This document shows, in pieces, positions 1 to 5,015 of a stretch of 8,116 nt of DNA; positions within the stretch are counted from its first letter, which is position 1, and each line of letters starts with the position of its first letter. The notes under the pieces were generated by a model, which worked only from the letters and a program-made list of their open reading frames with translations, was not told the origin of the DNA and did not search any database. This stretch comes from Bacteroidales bacterium (GTDB lineage Bacteria; Bacteroidota; Bacteroidia; Bacteroidales; WCHB1-69). A program made the translations under genes and the position numbers. The stretch lies in NCBI GenBank assembly GCA_031273515.1, contig JAISRU010000256.1, positions 1 through 8,116 of the forward strand. Reading direction: 5' to 3'.

Positions 1-255
1 GCTTATTGGAATATCATTGTCCGACATGAAGCCTGTATGAGAAGAGGACTTAAACCCGAAGATTTTCCCTACCAGGATTTTCTCAATGCGTGTCGGGAAT
101 ATGGATTAAGCGAAGAACCCAAAAGAATTATTCAGACGCTCAACGGAGAACTGACCGCCGCTCACCAGGAACTCAATAGAATACATAATCTGCGGTCCTA
201 TAGACTGATACAACTTCTTGTGAAATCAATAAAACGGGTTTTCAGGATTGTTTAA
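1..255 (+). CDS. 3' end of a gene, probably a glycosyltransferase (partial)
   Basis: The reading frame is open from the first base and stops at TAA 253-255, giving 84 C-terminal residues; the true start lies upstream of the window. A methionine at base 37 is internal, since the frame continues in front of it. The visible part holds an aromatic stretch (AYWNII), a segment containing DFPYQDFLNACREYGL, then a probable short coiled coil (QTLNGELTAAHQELNRI) and a basic tail with RSYRL followed by several Lys/Arg. A coiled-coil linker with an S-Y-R-L tail and basic end is often seen at the C-terminus of family 2 and related surface-polysaccharide glycosyltransferases. That resemblance is the only basis for the call, because no catalytic motif is in the window. 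It could instead be a methyltransferase or another envelope enzyme. That it is coding is fairly sure; its function is not. Confidence 0.55.
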   Translation, partial: AYWNIIVRHEACMRRGLKPEDFPYQDFLNACREYGLSEEPKRIIQTLNGELTAAHQELNRIHNLRSYRLIQLLVKSIKRVFRIV

Positions 256-290
256 ATCAGAATTCACAGGATTTCAGGATTAGCAGGATT
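243..290. repeat. Cluster of four CAGGATT motifs
   Basis: The heptamer CAGGATT occurs at 243-249, 267-273, 275-281 and 284-290. The first copy lies inside the last codons of the upstream gene and the other three lie just past its stop. The last three are separated by one and two bases, giving a spacing of 8 to 9 bp. It looks like a short degenerate tandem repeat of the kind scattered between genes in many Bacteroidetes genomes. No function can be assigned. Confidence 0.5.
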
Positions 291-341
291 TTTGTAGAAA
301 CGTAATGTATTGTGTCTTTTCTCGTCCAGTTCTATAGTCGG

Positions 342-551
342 ATTATGTAGCTTCCCTTTTGAATTATGTAGCTTCCCTTTTGAATTATGTAGCTTCCCTT
401 TTGGATTATGTAGCTACACTTTTGGATTATGTAGCTACACTTTTGAATTATGTAGCTACACTTTTGGATTATGTAGCTACACTTTTGGATTATGTAGCTA
501 CACAATGGGATTATTTACTTCTATAACCGGATTATCTACGTAGATAATTGG
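342..551. repeat. 21-bp tandem repeat array, about 10 units
   Basis: Units start at 342, 363, 384, 405, 426, 447, 468, 489, 510 and 531, exactly 21 bp apart. Units 1-8 begin with ATTATGTAGCT. Units 1-3 continue TCCCTTTTG and units 4-7 continue ACACTTTTG, each ending in A or G. Unit 8 ends ACACAATGGG, unit 9 is diverged (ATTATTTACTT), and unit 10 becomes a perfect palindrome. Units 4-8 each carry the 8-bp palindrome GTAGCTAC. The 21 bases just before unit 1 end in TTCTATAGTCGG and the matching half of unit 9 is TTCTATAACCGG, so the array has similar edges on both sides. There are no unique spacers, so it is not CRISPR. The frame encoding LCSYTFG heptads is open only because 21 is a multiple of 3. 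Confidence 0.95.
531..548. repeat. Perfect 18-bp palindrome ending the 21-bp array
   Basis: ATTATCTACGTAGATAAT equals its own reverse complement over all 18 bases. It falls exactly in register with the 21-bp array, as unit 10, and keeps the ATTAT start and the CTAC/GTAG core of the other units. As DNA it could bind a dimeric protein or extrude as a cruciform. As RNA it would be a 7-bp or shorter hairpin with no U tract after it, so it is not a convincing terminator. Confidence 0.85.
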
Positions 552-600
552 TTGAAAAGCGCTCATTATCGTTTATTTCTACCAAGCGTCCGTCTCTACT

Positions 601-681
601 AATAATCATGTCAATCATTCTAATCAGATGGATATTGAGCGTATTTCGGCTATGCTCAATATCAAGCCGAAATATAAATCA
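601..681 (+). repeat. Interlocked-hairpin intergenic element, copy 1 (upstream of fabG)
   Basis: This segment matches 3550-3629 at about 75 of 81 hand-aligned positions. It contains two perfect inverted repeats that overlap in A-B-A'-B' order. A is GATATTGAGC (631-640) with A' GCTCAATATC (654-663). B is ATTTCGGCT (643-651) with B' AGCCGAAAT (665-673). Either stem alone would close a 13-base loop. With linkers of 2, 2 and 1 bases, both full stems could hardly form together in one RNA, so mutually exclusive folds are more likely than a complete pseudoknot. Homology to copy 2 may begin a little earlier, at GTCT (592). B' ends 143 bp before the fabG start codon. The strand given is that of the downstream gene, not a proven direction. 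Confidence 0.8.
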
Positions 682-816
682 CAGTTCAGACAAATTCAAT
701 TTTCCATTTTCAATTAAAATAATAATGTGTTGATCGTTGCGTTTAGTATTTCGTAATTGACCGACAATATTGGTCTGCATCATTTATTACAGTAAAACAG
801 AAATTAAACAAACAGA
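682..816. other. Rest of the fabG upstream region
   Basis: After the structured element come a short AT-rich 7-bp tandem (CAATTTT 697-703, CCATTTT 704-710, CAATTAA 711-717) and then ordinary AT-rich sequence. Near 759-775 there is a small inverted repeat, GACC and GGTC separated by nine bases, overlapping the 8-bp palindrome CAATATTG (765-772); it could be an operator but has no other support. I found no clear TAnnTTTG promoter motif and no Shine-Dalgarno sequence before the fabG ATG, where the leader is simply A-rich. The promoter of fabG must be here or further upstream but cannot be placed. Confidence 0.4.
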
Positions 817-1563
817 ATGAAATTATTGGAAGGAACAACAGCCCTGATAACAGGAGCTTCGCGCGGAATAGGAAAAGAAATTGCCGTTGTTTTTGCTCAA
901 CACGGCGCAAATGTCGCTTTTACGGATATTCGAGATGACGAAAATGCCCGTTTGGTGGAATCTACTCTGCTGACGTATGGCGTAAAAGCGAAATTCTATG
1001 TTTCCGACGCCTCTTCTTTTACCTCGTCGGAAGAGACGGCTAAGCAGGTTGCAGAAGATTTCGGTCGTATTGATATTTTAGTGAATAATGCCGGTATCAC
1101 TCGGGATAATCTGCTCCTGCGGATGAGCGAAGAAGATTTTGACGCTGTATTGAAAGTCAATCTGAAATCGGTATTCAATCTGACCAAAGCTGTGCAACCC
1201 TATATGTTGAAACAACGCAAAGGCTCGATTATCAACATGAGTTCGATCGTGGGATTGCAGGGAAATGCGGGTCAGGCAAATTATGCGGCGTCGAAAGCGG
1301 GCATGATCGGATTTACGAAATCTATCGCCAAAGAGTTAGGTTCGCGAAACATCCGCTGCAATGCGATTGCTCCCGGATTTATCGAAACTGAAATGACCCA
1401 CGTTCTCGACGAAGAAGTTCGTAAGACATGGATACAGCGTATTCCTTTGCGTCGCGCAGGTTCGACAAAAGATGTTGCTGAAACAGCGGTGTATCTGGCG
1501 TCGGACTTGTCAGGATACATTACCGGACAGGTGATAAGCTGCGACGGCGGAATGTATATGTGA
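817..1563 (+). CDS. fabG: 3-oxoacyl-[acyl-carrier-protein] reductase FabG
   Basis: A 248-residue cytosolic short-chain dehydrogenase/reductase. In fatty-acid elongation FabG uses NADPH to reduce 3-oxoacyl-ACP to (R)-3-hydroxyacyl-ACP. The Rossmann nucleotide-binding motif TGASRGIG is at residues 12-19, NNAG at 90-93, the structural Asn in VNLKS at 115, and the catalytic Ser143, Tyr156 and Lys160 (SS..., YAASK) have the usual 13- and 4-residue spacing. PGFIETEMT (186-194) and the C-terminal ITGQVISCDGGMYM are typical of FabG, and the length is normal for the family. The ATG is preceded by A-rich sequence rather than a Shine-Dalgarno site, as is common in Bacteroidetes. A structured repeat element lies upstream and a glycosyltransferase follows after 83 bp. 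Many SDR enzymes look alike, so a different 3-oxoacyl or alcohol substrate is possible, but FabG is the best fit. Confidence 0.9.
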   Translation: MKLLEGTTALITGASRGIGKEIAVVFAQHGANVAFTDIRDDENARLVESTLLTYGVKAKFYVSDASSFTSSEETAKQVAEDFGRIDILVNNAGITRDNLLLRMSEEDFDAVLKVNLKSVFNLTKAVQPYMLKQRKGSIINMSSIVGLQGNAGQANYAASKAGMIGFTKSIAKELGSRNIRCNAIAPGFIETEMTHVLDEEVRKTWIQRIPLRRAGSTKDVAETAVYLASDLSGYITGQVISCDGGMYM

Positions 1564-1646
1564 TGCGACACAGTGATCAACAAAACAGGTCGTACAACTC
1601 CGACACAGACAGATAAATAGAATAAATCCTTAAAAACAAACACAAT

Positions 1647-2603
1647 ATGGATATATCAATTGTAATACCTTTACTCAACGAAGAAGAATCTTTGCCGGAA
1701 CTTTCCGCATGGATCCGCAGCGTTATGGAAGAACACAAATTCACCTACGAAATTATTTTTGTAGACGACGGAAGCTCTGATAAATCATGGAAAGTGATTG
1801 AAGATTTGCATCGTGAAAATCCTTTTGTACAGGGTATTCGTTTTCGGAGGAATTATGGGAAGTCGGCAGCTCTGAATGTGGGATTTGAACAGGCTCAAGG
1901 CGATGTGGTCATCACTATGGACGCCGACTTACAGGATTCTCCCGATGAAATACCCGAACTCTATCGCATGATCAAAGAAGACGGATACGATTTGGTTTCG
2001 GGATGGAAGAAAGTCCGTTATGATTCTGCCGTTGCGAAAAACATTCCGTCTAAATTCTTCAACTGGACAACGCGGAGAATATCCAAAATCAAACTGCATG
2101 ATTTCAACTGCGGACTAAAAGCCTATCGAAACGATGTAGTGAAATCAATCGAAGTCTATGGAGAGATGCATCGTTATATACCTGTAATCGCGAAATGGGC
2201 GGGCTTTACCAACATCGGTGAGAAAACAGTGAAACACAGAAAACGCAAATTCGGGACTACAAAATTCGGATGGAGTCGGTTTATCAACGGATTTTTAGAC
2301 TTGATTTCCATTTCCTTTGTTTCCAAATTCGGAAAAAAGCCCATGCACTTTTTCGGTCTGTTAGGAACTTTCGCTTTCTTATTCGGTTTTATGATCACCG
2401 CATGGCTGATTATTGAGAAAGTAACCCATTTGTATACCGACCTCGAACACTATCGACAGGTTACCGATCAACCTTTGTTCTATCTTGCTTTGCTGGCAAT
2501 GATTTTCGGATTGCAGTTGTTTCTCGCCGGATTTCTGGGAGAGATGATTTCCCGCAATTCTTCCGAACGAAACAAATACATCGTCAGAGAAAGAATACTT
2601 TAA
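1647..2603 (+). CDS. GtrB/DPM1-like family 2 glycosyltransferase, membrane-anchored
   Basis: A 318-residue inverting GT-A glycosyltransferase. Members of this group (GtrB, ArnC, DPM1-like) move a sugar from a nucleotide donor to polyprenyl phosphate on the cytoplasmic face of the inner membrane, supplying lipid-linked sugars for envelope glycans or lipid A modification. The N-terminus is the usual ISIVIPLLNEEESL (3-16). DDGSSD (40-45) and DADLQD (92-97) are the nucleotide- and metal-binding motifs. HDFNCGLKAYR (151-161), GEMHRYIP (172-179) and the basic RKRKFGTTKFG (198-208) follow. Two membrane helices, about 232-256 and 276-300, end the protein, the standard two-helix form. The start ATG lies in an A-rich leader 83 bp after fabG, so shared transcription is possible. 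The exact sugar and lipid cannot be told from sequence. A hairpin-forming repeat remnant follows the stop directly. Confidence 0.88.
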   Translation: MDISIVIPLLNEEESLPELSAWIRSVMEEHKFTYEIIFVDDGSSDKSWKVIEDLHRENPFVQGIRFRRNYGKSAALNVGFEQAQGDVVITMDADLQDSPDEIPELYRMIKEDGYDLVSGWKKVRYDSAVAKNIPSKFFNWTTRRISKIKLHDFNCGLKAYRNDVVKSIEVYGEMHRYIPVIAKWAGFTNIGEKTVKHRKRKFGTTKFGWSRFINGFLDLISISFVSKFGKKPMHFFGLLGTFAFLFGFMITAWLIIEKVTHLYTDLEHYRQVTDQPLFYLALLAMIFGLQLFLAGFLGEMISRNSSERNKYIVRERIL

Positions 2604-2606
2604 ACT

Positions 2607-2650
2607 CGACATGACAATCCGAATTGCCACGTCGATCCTTGCAATGACGT
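2607..2650. repeat. REP-like hairpin repeat remnant after the glycosyltransferase
   Basis: Three bases after the stop codon, 2607-2618 pairs with 2623-2634 in a 12-position stem with ten Watson-Crick pairs, two A-C mismatches and a CCGA loop. The following TCCTTGCAATGACGT (2636-2650), read on the other strand as ACGTCATTGCAAGGA, resembles the widespread bacterial intergenic repeat beginning GTCATTGCGAGGA and ending GCAATC. I infer a degenerate copy of such a repeat. It might also protect or end the upstream transcript, but it has no U tract. Confidence 0.5.
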
Positions 2651-2693
2651 TGATAATAAAGGAAATGGAAAGTACAAACAGACGAAATAAAAC

Positions 2694-3554
2694 ATGGAAA
2701 CAAGTTTAGCAATTGCGCTGACGATTACCCTTATTGCGGGTCTTTTACTGATACGGTTTAATTCGGTATCGTCTCCAAGCGCAAAATACAGGAAAATGAT
2801 TGAGGCTGTCCGTTTCGACACAGAGACCGTTCTCACAGAAGAAGAACTGACCCGAAGACTTCAGACCCTGCATTTAGACCATTATAGGACGAAGCTATAT
2901 CCTTTGCTCAGGCAGGAAATTGTCTATAAAATCGAACCTTGTCCTGAAGACACATTGAAAACAGGCGCATCCAGAACAGGAGGACGTCCTGATTTGCCTC
3001 CCGACACAGTGATTGCCGAAGACCTGTTCTTTTTGGCTCAGTTCAATTGTCAAGACCTGAAACAAAACGACAAACAAAATCTTTTCCCCAACAAAGGAAT
3101 GCTGTATTTCTTTTTGAATCCGCACAACAAGCGTTTAAATCGACCGGATACTGTTAGAGTCTATTACAATTCTTCGTCCGACAATCTGGTTTCTCGGACA
3201 GACATTGCTCCTTTGCCTGATATCATTCCCGGACAAATCTGTTTTTTTCAGGCGGTAAGTCTGCCTCAATACGATACCGATATTATCCAAAACATGCTCC
3301 ATGACTACGAAATGGACGGGTATTTCAAAATGACTAACAGAGAACAGTGTCATAAATTATTGGGGTATCCCGATACAATCACAGATAATTTTGATTTGGG
3401 AGAAGATAAGGTTTTATTGATGCAGTCGGACAGTGATTCTGCCGTCGGTCTGCAATGGGGGAATATGGGCAGACTCTTTGTTTTTATTGATAAAGATAAA
3501 CTTCGTCGTTTACAGTTCGACGAAACAGAAACCTTTGTACAGTCTTACGAATAA
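2694..3554 (+). CDS. DUF1963 / YwqG-like protein with N-terminal membrane anchor
   Basis: A 286-residue protein of the DUF1963 (YwqG) family, whose biochemical role is unknown. The family hallmarks appear in order: TGGRPDLP (95-102), FFLAQFN (112-118), KGMLYFFL (134-141), FFQAVSLP (184-191), HKLLGYPD (220-227), LLMQSDSD (241-248) and LQWGNMGRLFVFI (253-265). Residues 4-20 form a hydrophobic segment with no lipobox cysteine, so this is a probable signal anchor; B. subtilis YwqG is shorter and, to my knowledge, lacks one. The domain would then face either the cytoplasm or periplasm from the membrane. The start ATG is chosen because it supplies this helix; the next methionine, residue 34, would still leave the whole domain intact. 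The gap after the glycosyltransferase is 90 bp. The stop codon lies inside the sequence shared with the upstream structured repeat, so the final codons may come from repeat insertion. Family assignment is firm; function is not. Confidence 0.82.
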   Translation: METSLAIALTITLIAGLLLIRFNSVSSPSAKYRKMIEAVRFDTETVLTEEELTRRLQTLHLDHYRTKLYPLLRQEIVYKIEPCPEDTLKTGASRTGGRPDLPPDTVIAEDLFFLAQFNCQDLKQNDKQNLFPNKGMLYFFLNPHNKRLNRPDTVRVYYNSSSDNLVSRTDIAPLPDIIPGQICFFQAVSLPQYDTDIIQNMLHDYEMDGYFKMTNREQCHKLLGYPDTITDNFDLGEDKVLLMQSDSDSAVGLQWGNMGRLFVFIDKDKLRRLQFDETETFVQSYE

Positions 3555-3629
3555 TCATGTCCATCAGTTAATCAGATGGTTATTGAGCGTATTTCGGCTA
3601 TGCTCAATAACAAGCCGAAATATAAATCA
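3550..3629 (+). repeat. Interlocked-hairpin intergenic element, copy 2 (upstream of thioesterase)
   Basis: Second copy of the element at 601-681, in the same orientation. Stem A is GTTATTGAGC (3579-3588) with A' GCTCAATAAC (3602-3611), and stem B is ATTTCGGCT (3591-3599) with B' AGCCGAAAT (3613-3621). Relative to copy 1, the second base of A changed from A to T and its partner in A' changed from T to A, so all ten pairs are kept. Everything between the two changed positions is identical. B' ends 139 bp before the thioesterase start codon, close to the 143 bp seen before fabG. The element starts over the stop codon of the DUF1963 gene. Confidence 0.8.
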
Positions 3630-3727
3630 GCGTTCAAGACAATCATCACTCGTTCACTTGTCCACTTGTTCACTTGTCCACTTGTTTACTTGTCCACCAA
3701 TAAATCACAGTTCGGACAATAATCACC
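3622..3727. repeat. 8/16-bp tandem repeat flanked by a duplicated element tail
   Basis: Bases 3652-3699 are six 8-bp units, alternating GTTCACTT and GTCCACTT (third pair GTTTACTT and GTCCACCA), which makes a 16-bp unit repeated three times. On either side lie two imperfect copies of a 28-bp segment, 3622-3649 and 3700-3727, both beginning ATAAATCA and containing GTTC and GACAAT. The second resembles the tail of the first element copy (674-694) more closely, with ATAAATCACAGTTC in common. The simplest reading is that slippage or insertion split or duplicated the element tail. A small GC-rich inverted repeat, CCGTC-G-GACGG (3726-3736), follows before the thioesterase. The tract could vary in copy number between strains. 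Confidence 0.85.
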
Positions 3728-3760
3728 GTCGGACGGCGTTTTCAGAGAAATTTTAACGTC

Positions 3761-4504
3761 ATGGAAAATCTGCATACAGATTATTACGATATCACTTCTT
3801 ATCATACCGACTTTACGCGACAGATGACCCCAGTGTCGCTATTTTGTTTCTTGCAGGAAAGCGCATGGAGACATGCTCAATCGAAAGGCTTCGGGTGGCA
3901 TGATCTGGCTCAAAAGCAACAATTCTGGATCGTGGCAAAGATACATGCTATTATTCATCACATGCCCGCATGGACAGAACGAATACGTCTGGAAACATGG
4001 GGTAAACAACCGGAACTGTTGACCGCTTTCCGCGATTTTGAGCTTTTTGACAACAAAAATACCTTGCTTATTTCTGCATCTTCTTCGTGGCATATTCTGG
4101 ACATGCAGCATCATAAGCCTGTGTCTATGGAGGATTTCGTAACTGACTTTCCCATTATTCCCAACAGACATGCCATTGAGCAAAAACCTCAGAAAATCAA
4201 GTTGCCTGCCATAGCGCCTGTTTCTGGGGATTCCTTTGCTGTTCTGCCGGGCGATATCGATATGAATGGACATGTAAATAATACTCGATATATACAGTGG
4301 GCGACCGATTCTATCCCTTTTTCCTTCCAACAGACGCATTTTCTGTCAGAAATCAATGTTAATTTTATTTCGGAGGCTCAGATCGACAATCAATGTTATA
4401 TAAATACATATCAGGAGGATACAATGTTTTATCATGCCATACTGTCTCGAAAAGACGACAGAGCGCTTTCGCTGATACAAAGCCAATGGAGACCTCTAAA
4501 GTGA
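3761..4504 (+). CDS. Acyl-ACP thioesterase (FatA/FatB-type double hotdog)
   Basis: A 247-residue cytosolic acyl-[acyl-carrier-protein] thioesterase, which hydrolyses acyl-ACP to release a free fatty acid and ACP. The N-terminal hotdog half has DFTRQMTPVSLFCFLQESAW (17-36) followed by W56 and AKIHAIIHHMP (59-69). The C-terminal hotdog half has the catalytic loop DIDMNGHVNNTRYIQW (165-180), with Asp167, Asn169 and His171 matching the D-x-N-x-H triad region of plant and bacterial family members. The length is normal for bacterial forms. The start ATG follows ...TTTTAACGTC with no clear Shine-Dalgarno site. It stands alone between two regulatory-looking gaps, and the upstream gap contains a structured element also found before fabG. 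It could supply fatty acids for secretion, membrane recycling or an acyl-CoA pool. Chain-length preference cannot be read from the sequence. Confidence 0.88.
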   Translation: MENLHTDYYDITSYHTDFTRQMTPVSLFCFLQESAWRHAQSKGFGWHDLAQKQQFWIVAKIHAIIHHMPAWTERIRLETWGKQPELLTAFRDFELFDNKNTLLISASSSWHILDMQHHKPVSMEDFVTDFPIIPNRHAIEQKPQKIKLPAIAPVSGDSFAVLPGDIDMNGHVNNTRYIQWATDSIPFSFQQTHFLSEINVNFISEAQIDNQCYINTYQEDTMFYHAILSRKDDRALSLIQSQWRPLK

Positions 4505-4534
4505 AAATATTGACGCTGACTGCTAATCAATTAG

Positions 4535-4552
4535 AAAAATAAGTTTATTTTT
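4535..4552 (+). terminator. Possible A/T hairpin terminator after the thioesterase
   Basis: AAAAATAA (4535-4542) and TTATTTTT (4545-4552) are exact inverted repeats around a two-base GT spacer, and the right arm is itself a T run. A fold with a four-base loop leaves seven A-T pairs, which is weak. The position, about 30 bases after the stop and before a promoter-like motif, suits a terminator. The low stability makes this tentative; it may only be AT-rich sequence. Confidence 0.3.
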
Positions 4553-4599
4553 TCATGCATTTTTCTCATGCAATTGATGCGAATGTATTGAAAATATTT

Positions 4600-4607
4600 T
4601 ATCTTTG
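4600..4607 (+). promoter_or_regulatory. Bacteroidetes-type -7 promoter element before the PUR gene
   Basis: TATCTTTG matches the Bacteroides -7 consensus TAnnTTTG exactly and sits 39 bases before the ATG of the PUR-domain gene, in the only intergenic gap here without large repeats. The upstream TTTG-like -33 element is not clear: the nearest ATTG is at 4573-4576, about 23 bases away, slightly too far. A small inverted repeat TGCAT (4556-4560) / ATGCA (4568-4572) lies upstream and might be an operator, though this is weak. Confidence 0.55.
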
Positions 4608-4646
4608 CCTGATTATTTATTGAACGTTTCGTAAAAAGAAGGTGTT

Positions 4647-4997
4647 ATGCATGAATTAGAAAATGAGGGAACTATTGAGAACAAAGAAGGAATGGAAAAG
4701 AATGAAATCGTATCAAGATCGGTTCGAGCGGGAAAAAGGACATACTTTTTCGATTTGAAGACGTCGAAAAAAGATGAACTCTACCTGACTATTACAGAGA
4801 GTAAGCGTCGTTTCAATGAAGCAAACGGTACTTATTTCTACGAGAAACACAAAGTATTCCTGTTAGAACAGGATGTGAAAAGTTTTCATTCGGAATTGGG
4901 GAAGATAATCGATTTTATAGAGGCAAATCCGCATCTGACAATGTCGGACAAAAACAAAGAATTCGACATCAATTCGGATAGCGAGAGTCTCTATTAA
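4647..4997 (+). CDS. PUR-domain nucleic-acid-binding protein (DUF3276 type)
   Basis: A 116-residue protein of the small bacterial PUR family. PUR domains bind single-stranded DNA or RNA, and the Borrelia homologue is a nucleic-acid-binding regulator; the Bacteroidetes targets are unknown to me. The single PUR repeat spans about residues 19-93: RSVRAGKRTYFFDLK (24-38), DELYLTITESKRRF (43-56) and TYFYEKHKVFLLEQD (62-76), followed by a helix to FIEANP (90-95). The first 18 residues are acidic and the C-terminus (DINSDSESLY) is also acidic and probably disordered. The ATG at 4647 has a Shine-Dalgarno-like AAGAAGG at 4636-4642, which favours it over the in-frame ATG at 4692 (residue 16), although the shorter form would keep the domain. 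It follows a TAnnTTTG promoter motif and lies 18 bp before the ABC permease, so the two are probably co-transcribed. Confidence 0.85.
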   Translation: MHELENEGTIENKEGMEKNEIVSRSVRAGKRTYFFDLKTSKKDELYLTITESKRRFNEANGTYFYEKHKVFLLEQDVKSFHSELGKIIDFIEANPHLTMSDKNKEFDINSDSESLY

Positions 4998-5015
4998 TGA
5001 ATTTACTGTTGGTAG

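Noticed and set aside
310..543. Cysteine-rich heptapeptide-repeat protein (LCSYTFG units)
   Set aside because: The frame is open because the repeat period is 21 bp, and another forward frame is open too. The differences between unit subtypes change amino acids (F/Y, P/T, G/E), with no sign of protein-level constraint, and there is no ribosome-binding site.
342..551. CRISPR array
   Set aside because: Units are contiguous 21-bp copies with no unique spacers, and no cas genes are nearby.
631..673. Full H-type pseudoknot
   Set aside because: A 1-base linker cannot span a 10-bp stem groove, so both complete stems cannot form at once. Partial or alternative folding is more plausible.
548..733. 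Small protein with RWILSVFRLCSI, also seen at 3433-3756
   Set aside because: The similarity of the two peptides comes from the repeated DNA element. The stems explain the conservation, and the second frame overlaps the DUF1963 gene in another frame.
1281..1643. Antisense 120-residue frame over the end of fabG
   Set aside because: It overlaps conserved FabG catalytic codons and has no family features.
3726..3736. CCGTC-G-GACGG as a terminator before the thioesterase
   Set aside because: The real loop would leave only three G-C pairs, and the TTTT that follows is short. It lies only 24 bases before a start codon.
3839..4339. Antisense 166-residue frame inside the thioesterase gene
   Set aside because: It is a shadow of a clearly conserved enzyme, with no recognisable motif or start signal.
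4505..4646. Riboswitch or small RNA before the PUR gene
   Set aside because: Only short, AT-rich inverted repeats are present, and no known riboswitch core is recognisable.
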